NCBI GenBank assembly: GCA_964454015.1
Contig: CAYVQF010000031.1
Coordinates: forward strand, 1-64,000
Origin: CAYVQF01 sp964454015
GTDB lineage: Bacteria > Myxococcota_A > Bradymonadia > UBA4248
Direction of reading: 5' to 3'
Length of the DNA: 64,000 nt
Shown here: piece after piece, positions 28,456 through 37,760 of the stretch
Position numbering within the stretch: position 1 is the first letter of the stretch
How the letters are laid out: every line of letters starts with the position of its first letter
Position numbers and translations under genes: made by a program
The notes under the pieces: generated by a model
The model's database searches: none
Seen by the model: the letters and a program-made list of their open reading frames with translations, nothing else
Told to the model about the DNA's origin: nothing

Positions 28456-30531
28456 ATGCCCCGAAGCACCGAGGATTTTGGAAACGCGCTACCGGCCAGT
28501 GGTGCCTTTGCGATTTATTCCCCTGATGGGGTGTGTAGGGCGGTGACGTCGGCGCACGCGAGTTGTCTGGGTTTGACAACGGCCGAGGTCGTGGGTCGTT
28601 CGTTGGTGGAGCTTTTGGGTGAGTGTGCCCGCGGTTTGTTGCGGGAGGTGATGGCGCGCGAGGTGGTTGGGGATGACTTCGTGCGTTGTGAGGGGGGGTG
28701 TCTGGCGCGGACGGAGCGACTGTCCATGACCTTGGCGCGGGTCAATGACGACGCGGGTCGTCTTTTGGGTTTGGTGTCGCTGGTCGACGCGGAGCGTTGT
28801 CTTTTGGGTGGAGACGAGGTGGGTTCGGAAGCGAACCTGGTCGCGTGGGTGCGTGGGGTGTTGGGCTTTACGGCGGTGGTGGCGGCGCGCTGGGGCGAGC
28901 AAGGGTGGTGCCTGGGTTCGGTCGCTGGGGTGGTGGGGGCGCAGTGGCATGACAGCCTTTACGCGGCGGGTGCATTGGCGTTGAAGGTGGGGCGCGCGGT
29001 GGGTTTTTCGCTGGAGAGTGAGGCGCCTGGTCGCGGCGTCGTTGCGGTGCCTTTTGGCGCGCAAGAGGGTGGGGTTTTGGTGGGGGTGGCCGAGGGTGGG
29101 GGCGAGGTGTCTTTGCCGTGGCAGCGGGCGTTGCTGGCTGCGGTGGCGCGGCGTCTGCGTTCGGTGCCGGTGGCTTCCGAGGGGGCTCTGGGGCGTTTGG
29201 AGCGGGAGCTGTCAGCGGCGGTGGGGCGTATCGACGCGCTGCGTTTTCGCGATCCACTGACGAAGCTGTGGAACCTGGATGGTTTACGCCGCAAGGTCGA
29301 GGTCTTTTCATTTTCTTCTGTGCCGTGGTCGGCGGTGTTGTTGGACTGCGATGATTTTCGGCGGGTGAACCAGCGTTTTGGCATCGCCGTGGGCGACCTG
29401 GTGTTGCGGCAAGTGGCGATGCGCCTTGCGAACGCGGTGCGCCCTTGTGATCACGTGGCGCGTGTGGGTGGCGACGAGTTTTTGGTTTTGGTGGAGGGGA
29501 TGGAGCTGGCCGAGGTGACGGAGTATGGCGAGCGCTTGCGCTTGGCCATTTCGGCCTCGCCCATGGTGCATGCGGGCGCGCCGATTGAGACCACCGTTTC
29601 GGTGGGGGCCATCGAGCTGGGTGACGGTGTTTGGGTGCTGGACGAGATCTTGTCGGAGGCGTTCAAGGCCTTGCTCAACAGCAAAGATGCGGGCAAGAAC
29701 AGGACCTCGGGTCATCGGCTGCAGCGGGTGGTGCTGGGTCAAGTTGGGGGGTGTGAGACGCAGTTGATGACGGCGATGAAGCCGGCGAACTGGGCGGAGC
29801 AGCTTCTGCGGCAGGGGACCTTGCGGACCTTGCATCAGCGCATCGTGCGTTTGGCCGACGAGGTGGAGGTCGGTCAGGAGATTTTGTGCCGCGGTCCGCT
29901 GGGGCCCTTTGAGAGTCCCATGGACTTTTTTCGTTTGTCTGCCGAGCAGAACATGTTGACCTCAGTGGATTTCCGCTGTCTTCAGGCGTGCTTGGCGAGT
30001 GCGGCCACGGTCAAGGGGATGGCGCACATCAACCTTTTTCCGTCGACGATTCTGGCGGTGTCGCCGGAGCAACTGGTGGCCTTTTTTACCCACGTGCCGG
30101 GCTCTTTTACGTTGGAGATCAACGAGCAGCAGTGTTTTGGGGCCCCACAGGCGCTCAAGGGTCACGTCGACGCGTTGCGGCGTGCGGGGGTGCGGGTGGC
30201 GTTGGATGATGTGGGCTTTGGTCGCAGCGCCATCGAGCTGTTGTTGGTGCTGGAGCCCGACGTGGTGAAGATCGACCGCGCTTGTGTTCATGGCGTGTCA
30301 CAGTCGCAGGATCAGGCGCGGATTCTCTCGCGTTTGGTGAAGGCGGTGGATGCCCTGGGTGCGGAGATGATCGCCGAGGGCATCGAGGACCGCCTCGACC
30401 TAGCGGTGGTGCGGGATCTAGGTGTGACCCTTGGGCAGGGTTACTTGTGGGGTCGCCCCGTCTCGCCCTTCGTGGCACCCGGGGCGGTGCAGGCGGCGGT
30501 GCAGGAGATACGCCTGCGCGAAGAGCGCTGA
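28456..30531 (+). CDS. PAS-GGDEF-EAL cyclic-di-GMP signalling protein
   Basis: A 691-residue cytoplasmic protein with an N-terminal PAS-like sensor, a Gly/Val-rich middle region possibly of GAF type, a GGDEF domain (RVGGDEF, residues 336-342, intact) and an EAL domain. The EAL signature is altered to EIL (Glu475 kept), but the other metal and catalytic positions look present: INLFPST, LEINEQ, ALDDVGFG, VKIDRA, AEGIED, GQGYLWGRP. It may make or break c-di-GMP, or both. ATG 28456 is preferred to a TTG 93 bases upstream. Its stop abuts that of the convergent DUF507 gene. Confidence 0.87.
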   Translation: MPRSTEDFGNALPASGAFAIYSPDGVCRAVTSAHASCLGLTTAEVVGRSLVELLGECARGLLREVMAREVVGDDFVRCEGGCLARTERLSMTLARVNDDAGRLLGLVSLVDAERCLLGGDEVGSEANLVAWVRGVLGFTAVVAARWGEQGWCLGSVAGVVGAQWHDSLYAAGALALKVGRAVGFSLESEAPGRGVVAVPFGAQEGGVLVGVAEGGGEVSLPWQRALLAAVARRLRSVPVASEGALGRLERELSAAVGRIDALRFRDPLTKLWNLDGLRRKVEVFSFSSVPWSAVLLDCDDFRRVNQRFGIAVGDLVLRQVAMRLANAVRPCDHVARVGGDEFLVLVEGMELAEVTEYGERLRLAISASPMVHAGAPIETTVSVGAIELGDGVWVLDEILSEAFKALLNSKDAGKNRTSGHRLQRVVLGQVGGCETQLMTAMKPANWAEQLLRQGTLRTLHQRIVRLADEVEVGQEILCRGPLGPFESPMDFFRLSAEQNMLTSVDFRCLQACLASAATVKGMAHINLFPSTILAVSPEQLVAFFTHVPGSFTLEINEQQCFGAPQALKGHVDALRRAGVRVALDDVGFGRSAIELLLVLEPDVVKIDRACVHGVSQSQDQARILSRLVKAVDALGAEMIAEGIEDRLDLAVVRDLGVTLGQGYLWGRPVSPFVAPGAVQAAVQEIRLREER

Positions 30532-30532
30532 T

Positions 30533-31051
30533 TCACTCAAGTCCTTGGCGGCGCTTGACGTCCTCCAGGACCTGTTGGTACTTGATGTCCCAGGCGGTGG
30601 AGCCTTCGTTGAGGTTTTTGATGCGTCGGCGCACTTCTTCGTCGACCTCGGACTCGAGGGCGGAGTAGCGGGTGAGCACGGGCCGCATGAAGCGGCGCAG
30701 GTCATGGTCTTCGACCCAGACTTCGTCGACGTGGGCGGTGTGGAAGATGACCTCGATGAGCTGATCCGTGATCCAGTCCATGGCTTCTTCGCCGAGCCCG
30801 AAACCTTCGCGCTTTGCGAGCTCGCGTTTGAGACGGGAGAAGTTGGAGGCGTCGAGGTGACGCTCTTCGAGGAGCGCCCGGGCTTCGTTGGTCAGGCGTT
30901 GATCCGTGTCGACGTAGGCGCGCAGGACGCTCTCGATGTCGAGGCGCACCTCGGGGATGGCGCTCTCATCGACTTCGATGGCTTCCTGCTTGATCAAGTC
31001 GCGCGTGATCTCTTCAGCGATCTGCTTTATTTTCCCGCGATATATCTTCAT
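30533..31051 (-). CDS. DUF507 family protein
   Basis: A 172-residue cytoplasmic protein made of two DUF507-like halves of about 85 residues, each a run of charged helices (IKQIAEEITRDLI..., then ITDQLIEVIFH...). DUF507 is found mainly in deltaproteobacteria and Aquificae; function unknown. The start at MKIYRGK (31051) fits the family N-terminus and has GGAG upstream. Confidence 0.85.
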   Translation of the reverse strand: MKIYRGKIKQIAEEITRDLIKQEAIEVDESAIPEVRLDIESVLRAYVDTDQRLTNEARALLEERHLDASNFSRLKRELAKREGFGLGEEAMDWITDQLIEVIFHTAHVDEVWVEDHDLRRFMRPVLTRYSALESEVDEEVRRRIKNLNEGSTAWDIKYQQVLEDVKRRQGLE

Positions 31052-31458
31052 TTCGGACTCCAGCCAGGGATTTCCCTGTAAGGGATGCACAGCGAAACGG
31101 CAGGCAGGATACTCACTGCGCTGCTGTGGTGCAATCCATCGTTGCAAATTGTTCCTTTTATTGTGCTGGACGGGATTCTTTAAGCAAGAAGCTTGTTACA
31201 GGGTCGCTGGCTCTTGTAGGCTGGCGGGCAGCGGCGCTGGGACTTGGCTCTCGTTGCGCTGTGATGGGCATCAGAGCGCTGCGCTCAGCGCCACTTCATT
31301 GGCGCGTGGCTGATTGGGTCGTTTAGGTTTGTCGTAGTTTTTCTGACGTGAAATTCAGATAAGAATGGTAGGATTGTTGAGTCGTGTCTGGCGGGGTTGC
31401 TGAATGCTGGCCGAAGACTGAATGTGCATCGTGGTAACTTACTGAAATTGGTGACGTA
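31052..31458. other. 407-base AT-richer intergenic region
   Basis: Divergent space between the DUF507 and kinase genes. It is clearly less GC-rich than its neighbours, especially 31320-31458. No tRNA cloverleaf, no coding frame with a credible start and no clear operator found. It probably contains both promoters; TAGGAT at about 31370 is one candidate -10 without a good -35. Confidence 0.35.
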
Positions 31459-33168
31459 ATGGGAGCAGGGCGCTTAAAGGCAGGCGATGTCGTTGGGCAG
31501 AAGTACAAGGTCGAGAAGCCCATTGGTGCTGGTGCGTTTGCATCGGTGTACGTCGCTCAGGATCTCAAGGTAGGGCGGCGGGTGGCGCTCAAGGTCTTGG
31601 ATACCCAGATGGGTGACATCTTCGACCGCTTTCGGCATGAGCTGGAGGCGGTCAAGAATCTGGAACACCAGAATATCGTGCGGCTCTATGATTTCGATCG
31701 TACCCAGGCGGGCGCGCCGTGTATCGTGATGGAGTACATCGAGGGCGAAGAGCTCGGCGAGCTGGTCTTTGAGGAGCGCGGCTTTGCGTTGGTGCGGGTC
31801 GCCGACATTGCGGCGCAGATTCTCGACGCCTTGGTCGATGCCCACAGCCAAGGGATCGTGCATTGTGACCTCAAGCCCGAGAACGTGTTGATCACGAGCA
31901 AAGGTGCGCGGGGGGATGTGGCCAAGGTGTTGGACTTCGGTATCGCGACCTTGTCCTGGGATGAGCAGCAGGGGGATGGTGGTAAGCAGATCGTGGGGAC
32001 CCCGCACTACATGGCCCCGGAGCAGATCAAACGCAAGAATATTGGTCCGTGGACGGACCTCTACGCGGTTGGTCTGATCATGATCGAGATGGCGACGGGG
32101 GAGCGCGCTGTCGACGGGCACTCACCGCAAGAGATCCTGCGCAAGCAGCTCAATGAGAGCGTCAAGATCCCAGAGGCGCTGGCCGGGACGGAGCTGGGTG
32201 CCATCATCGAGCGGGCGGTGCAGAAGCATCCGGAGCGGCGATTTCGCAGCGCCAAGGAGATGTACGACGATATCCAACGCGCCCTGAGCTACGGCACCTC
32301 CAGTCCGCAATGGGGCAAGATTTTTGCGGGTATCGTCGAGGAGAGTCGGCACCCGTTGAAGGCACCGACGACAGACTATCCCGACGATATTCTGCGTGAC
32401 GCCAATCGCTCTGGCGACTACATGGCTCAGTTGAACGCCCTGGTCGAGGAAGAGGGGCAGGGCAAGCCCGCGCCTGGGACGACGACGGGGCCGTCAGGGC
32501 GAGCGCGTGAGCGCGCTGCGGCGCTTCGAGAGCGTGTCGGCAAGGGGGTGAAAGTCACGGAGCGCGCACCGGAACGCATCAAGCCCGCGGTCCGCTCGGA
32601 CAAGCTGGAGTTGGACGAGAAGGTGATGGTCAAGGCTCGACACCAACGCCAAGGTCAGGTCTTCGACCAGCGCCAGGTGCACAAGAAGCGAGGGCTGCGT
32701 CTGCTCATGGTGCTCTCTTTGGCGCTTCTGCTGCTTTTGGGCGGCGTGGGCTTCTTTCTCTATCATTTATCGCTGAAGTCGGTCCCAGAAGAGAGCGCGA
32801 AGTCGCGCGGGGAGAAGGTGCAGGGCGGTGGTGTCAAGACTGGCGCGCCGCCACCCAAGGTGGTTTTGGGTCCGGCTGATGTGGCGGCAGGGATGGTGAG
32901 CGGGACGACCTTTGCTGCCGCTCAAGGCCGTCGCAGCGGCGAGACAGTGTTGTTCCGGATCATTGCGGCTCCGCTAGAGTCCGACGTGTGGCGCGACGAT
33001 GTCAGGGTGTGTGCCAAGACGCCGTGCTCGGTGCGTGTCTTTGCGAGCGCGAAGAAGGGCGCGGTGCGGGTGAGCCGCCGGGGCTTCGAGCCGCTGACCA
33101 TTGCGCTGGACGGGGCGAAGCCTGACGAGCCCATTTTGGTCGAGCTCGAACCGTTGGTTGGGCCCTGA
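31459..33168 (+). CDS. membrane Ser/Thr protein kinase, non-RD type
   Basis: A 569-residue PknB-like kinase. Gly-rich loop GAGAFASVY, Lys45, catalytic loop HCD at 135-137 (the usual Arg is Cys), DFG at 159-161, GTPHYMAPEQ. A basic linker follows, then one transmembrane helix (LLMVLSLALLLLLGGVGFFLYHL, about 415-437) and an extracytoplasmic C-terminal domain with a PEGA-like pattern (CAKTPCSVRVFASAKKGAVRVSRRG). Non-RD kinases are usually not controlled by activation-loop phosphorylation. ATG 31459 is the first start of the homology. Confidence 0.92.
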   Translation: MGAGRLKAGDVVGQKYKVEKPIGAGAFASVYVAQDLKVGRRVALKVLDTQMGDIFDRFRHELEAVKNLEHQNIVRLYDFDRTQAGAPCIVMEYIEGEELGELVFEERGFALVRVADIAAQILDALVDAHSQGIVHCDLKPENVLITSKGARGDVAKVLDFGIATLSWDEQQGDGGKQIVGTPHYMAPEQIKRKNIGPWTDLYAVGLIMIEMATGERAVDGHSPQEILRKQLNESVKIPEALAGTELGAIIERAVQKHPERRFRSAKEMYDDIQRALSYGTSSPQWGKIFAGIVEESRHPLKAPTTDYPDDILRDANRSGDYMAQLNALVEEEGQGKPAPGTTTGPSGRARERAAALRERVGKGVKVTERAPERIKPAVRSDKLELDEKVMVKARHQRQGQVFDQRQVHKKRGLRLLMVLSLALLLLLGGVGFFLYHLSLKSVPEESAKSRGEKVQGGGVKTGAPPPKVVLGPADVAAGMVSGTTFAAAQGRRSGETVLFRIIAAPLESDVWRDDVRVCAKTPCSVRVFASAKKGAVRVSRRGFEPLTIALDGAKPDEPILVELEPLVGP

Positions 33169-33179
33169 GCGCCCAGGCG

Positions 33180-34325
33180 TCAATCGGTGGCAGGTGGGGG
33201 TGTCCCCTGCAGGGCAAAAGAAGCGAAAAAGAAATCCCATTGCGTTTTTGCTAGATTGAGCTGCGCCGAGGGCGCAATGGCGAGGAGCTGGTAGAGGCTG
33301 TCACCGTCGATGATGAAGCGCCCCATGCCGCGGCGGCCATCGGCGAGGGTGATGGTCATTTGGCGCACCCAGCGATCGCCGCGTTGAAGGTCTCTGATGT
33401 CCGAGAGATCGGCATCGGCGCCGACGATCAGGCCTTGGGTGGCGTTTTCGATGACCGTGGTGGCATCCGCTTTTTCCCAATCGAGTTGGCTGCGGGCCAC
33501 CAAGAGGTGGCCCGCCGTGGGGCTGTGGGCGAGGTAGTGGACCAGGTGACCGCTGTGATCGCTGTGGTCGATGCGCTGGGGGGTCTCAGGGAGGAGCACG
33601 GAGAATGAGGCGTCTTCGGCGACGAAGAGGGGCCAAGGGACGGTTCCTGGGGGTAAGAGAGCCTCTTGAAGGAGGAGGAGAAAGGCTTCGTCGTTGCTCA
33701 TGCCGCGTTGGCGCGCGGCCTGCTGGATCGAGCGATCGGCCAAGCGCATCAAGAGGGTCAGGTCGAGGGTCCACTGTTCGCCCTCGCGGCGGAAAGACCA
33801 GGCAGCGGTCTCGTCGCTGCCGGGCATGATGAGGGGTGCCCAGGCGGTGTCACCTTCGACGGTGATGGCGCCGAGGCTCGCTCTAGCGAAGGTTTCCTTG
33901 CCGATCCAGCCGTGGCGGATGCCATAGGCAAAGATCTCCGGAGCCCCCATGGCTTGGAGACGATCTTCGCCGAGGTGGTGGAGGAGCATGGCCGCCATGA
34001 GTCGCTGGCCGAGGCTGGTGGCGCTGCTCTGCCCGCCGATGGATGGCAAGAGGGCGAGGCGGCGGATCTCGTCGTAGGCTTGGATGGTGGTGGAGGCGAC
34101 CAGGGCGAGGGCGGTGCGGTCATCGTTGGTGGCGACGGCTTGTTGAAAGTCGGTGAAGACTTGCTGGATGGCCGCCGCATCGCCCGAGGCTTGCGCCGTC
34201 GCCGTTGGCGCCGCGCGCGTCGCCGCCGGAGGCGCGGGTGGCTCTGCCTCGCGTCCCTGGCACGCGGCGAGGCAAAGGCTGAGCAGGAGGCAGAGGGAGA
34301 TGTGTGGGGTTGACCTTGGGCGCAT
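33180..34325 (-). CDS. lipoprotein, unknown
   Basis: A 381-residue lipoprotein: signal peptide with lipobox CLAAC (Cys22), Pro/Ala/Thr linker, then a helical domain (about 50-110, SnoaL/NTF2-like in feel: QQVFTDFQQAVATNDDRTALALV), and a C-terminal domain of strands beginning FSVLLPETPQRI and ending LYQLLAIAPS..LNLAKTQWDFFFASF. No family recognised. Convergent with the kinase, 11 bases apart. Confidence 0.72.
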   Translation of the reverse strand: MRPRSTPHISLCLLLSLCLAACQGREAEPPAPPAATRAAPTATAQASGDAAAIQQVFTDFQQAVATNDDRTALALVASTTIQAYDEIRRLALLPSIGGQSSATSLGQRLMAAMLLHHLGEDRLQAMGAPEIFAYGIRHGWIGKETFARASLGAITVEGDTAWAPLIMPGSDETAAWSFRREGEQWTLDLTLLMRLADRSIQQAARQRGMSNDEAFLLLLQEALLPPGTVPWPLFVAEDASFSVLLPETPQRIDHSDHSGHLVHYLAHSPTAGHLLVARSQLDWEKADATTVIENATQGLIVGADADLSDIRDLQRGDRWVRQMTITLADGRRGMGRFIIDGDSLYQLLAIAPSAQLNLAKTQWDFFFASFALQGTPPPATD

Positions 34326-34405
34326 GAAGATGTTCCTTGTCGTGGCGGCGCCTCCCCGTCGAGGCGGGTGGCCGGCGCCGGAGATGCTAACACAGATGCG
34401 GTCTC

Positions 34406-34420
34406 ACACCCATGGGGTGT
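34406..34420. promoter_or_regulatory. palindrome between divergent genes, possible operator
   Basis: ACACCC-ATG-GGGTGT is a perfect inverted repeat of six-base arms, lying between the divergent lipoprotein (34325) and B3/B4 (34476) genes. It could bind a dimeric regulator; no regulator gene is adjacent. Confidence 0.25.
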
Positions 34421-34475
34421 CGCGAGACTTGATGCGCGCCGGAGGTTCTATCAACCTTTGGGGAGGTGGACATAG

Positions 34476-35162
34476 ATGACCTGTACTTTGACGTGGTTAG
34501 AGGCGGCGCCGGCGCCGGCGCGTTTCGTCGTGGCGTGGGGGGAGGGGCTTGGTGAGGTGTGGTCTGAGCGCGGGGCTGCGGCTCTGACGGTGCGCATCGC
34601 CGAGGTGGTGGCCGAGGTTGCGGCCCGTGGCGCGGGGCATTATCCCGCGGATCGCCAGCAGCAGGTGCGCAAGATGCTGCGCCATGGTCGCTATCGGCCG
34701 ACGGGGCGGGCGAAGCCAGCGAGTGAGTATCTCTTCCAGGCGGCCTGCCAGGGGGACTTTCCCCGGCTGCTACCCGTGGTGGACGTCAACAACTTGTTGA
34801 GCCTCGAGAGCGGCTTGCCCATTTCGATTTTCGATGCGGCGCTGGTATCGGAAGGGTTGGGGGGGCGCTGGGGTGTCGCGGGTGAGGGTTTCGTCTTCAA
34901 CCCGAGTGGGCAGCGCATCGCTGTTGACGATCTGCTCGTTCTCTGCCGCCGGTTGCCGGCGGGGGAGTGGGAGGCGTGTGGTTCGCCGGTGAAGGACGCG
35001 CAGGTGACGAAGGTGGGGGTGGAGACGCGTCGCGTGGTCGGCGTGGTCTATGTGCCCGTGGCGACGCCCGAGGGTGAGTGCGTGGCGTTGGGCGAGCGTT
35101 TCGCTGAGTACTTGCGGGACTTTGCGGGTTGTTCCCGTGCGGCTTGGGCGCTGGTGGGCTAG
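34476..35162 (+). CDS. B3/B4 tRNA-binding-domain protein
   Basis: A 228-residue stand-alone B3/B4 domain protein, the fold found in the phenylalanyl-tRNA synthetase beta chain. Diagnostic stretch: LLPVVDVNNLLSLESGLPISIFDAALV (about 105-131), followed by the strand GEGFVFNPSG and the late VETRRVVGVVYV. Free-standing copies are thought to edit or bind aminoacyl-tRNA-like ligands, but roles are unproven. GGGGAGGT precedes the ATG. The last four bases overlap the convergent gene. Confidence 0.82.
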   Translation: MTCTLTWLEAAPAPARFVVAWGEGLGEVWSERGAAALTVRIAEVVAEVAARGAGHYPADRQQQVRKMLRHGRYRPTGRAKPASEYLFQAACQGDFPRLLPVVDVNNLLSLESGLPISIFDAALVSEGLGGRWGVAGEGFVFNPSGQRIAVDDLLVLCRRLPAGEWEACGSPVKDAQVTKVGVETRRVVGVVYVPVATPEGECVALGERFAEYLRDFAGCSRAAWALVG

Positions 35163-35695
35163 GTGGCGGCGTTGGGGTCGTGGTTGTTGGCCCAGGCTTG
35201 GGCGATCTCGCGGTGCGAAAGGTGTTCCTCCTGGGGGAGGCTGCAGAGGTAGGCGGCGCATTCCGCAGGCCGCACCGGATAGATCTGGCAGCCGTTGTCG
35301 CGAAAGAAAACACACGGGCTGCGGAAAATCCTATAGAGCCGGTCGACGCGTGTCCCCGGGGTGACGAGGGGTGCTCCATCGCGGCCCAGCTTGACGGGGG
35401 CGAAGACCTCGACTTGGCGGCCGTCGAGGTCGTAGGCGTCGACGATGAGATAGCGACGGATGAACGCCACGGGGTCGAGCCCGAGGAAGGCGGCGGCGGC
35501 CTCCACCTGGCCCGGCATGAACCAACCGGGGCTGGCGCGGCAGCAGTGACCGCGGCGCTGACAGGGCGTCCCCGGTGGCAGCGCCTGGGGCGCTTCGTCT
35601 TCTTGCCAATAGGGGTTCTCTTGGACGTCATCGGCGTGGATGGGGCGTGGTCCATCGACCTCGCTGAGAATACGCATGCGTTTGTCTTTGGGCAT
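35159..35695 (-). CDS. YkgJ-family cysteine-cluster protein
   Basis: A 178-residue protein with the zinc/iron-chelating CxxxCxxxxCC-type pattern of the YkgJ (PF03692) family: CQRRGHCC near residue 45, then CVFFRDNGCQIYPVRPAECAAYLC at about 128-151. Likely binds an Fe-S cluster or zinc; function unknown. The start is uncertain (ATG 35695, an upstream TTG at 35725, or the next ATG at 35680); none has a good ribosome site. Overlaps the B3/B4 gene end by four bases. Confidence 0.8.
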   Translation of the reverse strand: MPKDKRMRILSEVDGPRPIHADDVQENPYWQEDEAPQALPPGTPCQRRGHCCRASPGWFMPGQVEAAAAFLGLDPVAFIRRYLIVDAYDLDGRQVEVFAPVKLGRDGAPLVTPGTRVDRLYRIFRSPCVFFRDNGCQIYPVRPAECAAYLCSLPQEEHLSHREIAQAWANNHDPNAAT

Positions 35696-35851
35696 GGGGG
35701 GGCTCGGGGGGGGGATTCGAGGCAAGGGGCGCGCGCATTGACGCGCGGGAGATGCCGACGATAGCAGACGAAGGCCGGATCGCTAAGCTTGCGCTGCCCT
35801 GGCAAGGGGGGTAGGCTGTAGACGGCTCTGGTGAGGAGCGCGAGCCTTCTT

Positions 35852-37681
35852 ATGGATGTATCGGTGCCTTTCATACCCAACCCGGGCGACATCATTGGGG
35901 GACGCTATCAGTTGACCACGGTGATCGGTCGCGGTGGTGGTGGTGTCGTCTACAAAGCGTTGCAGATGGGGATAGGCCGTGAGGTGGCGCTCAAAGTTTT
36001 GGCCCCAGAGAGCCACTTTGAGCCGACGGCGGTGCGTCGCTTCGAACGCGAGGCGCGCTTGGTCAGTCGCCTGCACCACCCCAATACGGTCACTTGTTAC
36101 GAGTTCAACCAGACCAACGAGGGTCTGTTGTACTTCGTCATGGAGTTCGTCGACGGGGTACCCCTCAAGACGGTGCTGGAGCGCGAGGGGGTGGTGCCTC
36201 CGGAGCGGGCAGTGCCCATCTTGCGTCAGATTCTGAAGAGCTTGGCCGAGGCTCACGCCCAGGGGATCGTGCACCGTGATCTGAAGCCGGCCAACATCAT
36301 GCTGTGCAATCTGCATGGTGAGCGGGATTTCGTGAAGGTCCTGGACTTCGGCGTGGCGACGCTGCTGGACGCGGAGGATCAGGCGCACGCCCAGGACATG
36401 ACGCGCACGGCGGATGTGGTGGGTACGCCCAAGTACATGGCACCAGAGCAGTTTCGCTCGGAGCAGTTGACCCCGGCGAGTGATCTTTACGCGCTGGCTT
36501 GCATGGGTTTCGAGATGCTGGCCGGCTATTGTCCCTTCGATGGTGAGACCTTGCATGTCACCATCGCCAAACATCTTTTCCAGCCGCCGCCGCGTCTACC
36601 TGCCTACCTCGACACCTATCCGCGGCTGGTGGCGACCATTGACCGCTTGTTGTTGAAACGGGCTGACGAGCGCTTCCAGCGCGCCGAGGAGGTGCTGCAG
36701 GCCCTGGAGCACTGGTCGTTGCCGCTCAATCAGCCGACGCCAGCGCTGCGCCCCGAGGAGCCGGCGTCCTACGCGGCGCGGCACAGCATGCGCCAGGTGA
36801 CGCCTGGGGGGCCGATTCAGGCTGACCGCACGGGTCGCTCCGACGTCTCAATGCCCATCACCAACAACAGCAACGTTGGCGCCGGCGGCGTCCACCTCGC
36901 CGACGCCTATGTCGGTTCGGGTCCTTACCGCGCCATGCCTTCGACGCATACGCCGAGCCACCCCCACTACGCGGGTCCTGCGTCGGCGGCGGGCGTGCGC
37001 CACGACACGGATCCGAGTTTGGATGTGCTCAAGGCGCGGGCCTTGCGGGCGTCGGATGGCCGCAGCAGGCTGCCGCTGTTGGTGCTCATGGTGGGGGCCA
37101 CGCTGGTCTTGGCGGCGCTGGCGACTTTGGTGCTTTTGTGGCGCGGTCCAGACGCAGAGGCACCAGCAGCGCCCGAAAAGGCGGCCGTGCCCAGCCCGCC
37201 GGTCGGGACGGTCCCGCCGGTAGCGGGTGAGTCTGGTGGGGCGGGCACGGATCTCTCGCTCGCGGATCTGGATCGCATTGCCCTCTTCCATTATGCGTCC
37301 GAGCTGGGGCTCACGGGGGCGGTCAACGCTGGGGTTCGCGGTGCCTTGACGCGGGCGGTGCCTGCTGCGGTGGTGCCCGCCACGCCCAAGACCGCGCCCC
37401 AGCCGGTAGAGGTATCGCCGCCGCGCGCGGTGACGCCTGCGCCGCAACGCAGCGCCCCGACGATCTCCTTGACGTTGAATTACCGGCCGGCTGACGCCAA
37501 GGTCTCCATCAAGGGCGCGCGCAGCCGCGACTGCGGTGGTGGGCGCTGCACCATTCGCGCTGAGGAAGGCGCGACGCTGGTGGTGTCCTTGAGCGCCGAG
37601 GGTTACGATCCCCGCACGACGAAGATCAAGGCGACCAACGACCTGATGTTGGCGCCGCTGGTGCTGATGCGGGCCCAATGA
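35852..37681 (+). CDS. membrane Ser/Thr protein kinase with PEGA-like tail
   Basis: A 609-residue PknB-type kinase: Gly-rich loop GRGGGGVVY, Lys48, HRD 141-143, DFG 165-167, GTPKYMAPEQ. A long Pro/Ala/Ser linker, one transmembrane helix (LLVLMVGATLVLAALATLVLLW, about 409-430), a second Pro/Ala linker and a C-terminal PEGA-like strand domain (NYRPADAKVSIKG...GYDPRTTKI). The ATG at 35852 is chosen; GAGGAG lies about 15 bases upstream, a long spacing, so GTG 35831 remains possible. Confidence 0.92.
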   Translation: MDVSVPFIPNPGDIIGGRYQLTTVIGRGGGGVVYKALQMGIGREVALKVLAPESHFEPTAVRRFEREARLVSRLHHPNTVTCYEFNQTNEGLLYFVMEFVDGVPLKTVLEREGVVPPERAVPILRQILKSLAEAHAQGIVHRDLKPANIMLCNLHGERDFVKVLDFGVATLLDAEDQAHAQDMTRTADVVGTPKYMAPEQFRSEQLTPASDLYALACMGFEMLAGYCPFDGETLHVTIAKHLFQPPPRLPAYLDTYPRLVATIDRLLLKRADERFQRAEEVLQALEHWSLPLNQPTPALRPEEPASYAARHSMRQVTPGGPIQADRTGRSDVSMPITNNSNVGAGGVHLADAYVGSGPYRAMPSTHTPSHPHYAGPASAAGVRHDTDPSLDVLKARALRASDGRSRLPLLVLMVGATLVLAALATLVLLWRGPDAEAPAAPEKAAVPSPPVGTVPPVAGESGGAGTDLSLADLDRIALFHYASELGLTGAVNAGVRGALTRAVPAAVVPATPKTAPQPVEVSPPRAVTPAPQRSAPTISLTLNYRPADAKVSIKGARSRDCGGGRCTIRAEEGATLVVSLSAEGYDPRTTKIKATNDLMLAPLVLMRAQ

Positions 37682-37760
37682 GGCGCGGTCGTTACGTGAG
37701 GCACAGGCGCAGAGCGAGCTGGCATCGCCGCGTTGCGACGTGGGTGGCTGGAGTAGGTCC

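Noticed and set aside
31060..31090. TGTAAGGGATG shared with the region near 60684 as a repeat element
   Set aside because: An 11-base match with no wider similarity can arise by chance in 64 kb.
31052..31458. Possible tRNA or small RNA gene in the AT-richer gap
   Set aside because: No TPsiC-type box, acceptor stem pairing or CCA end found by eye on either strand.
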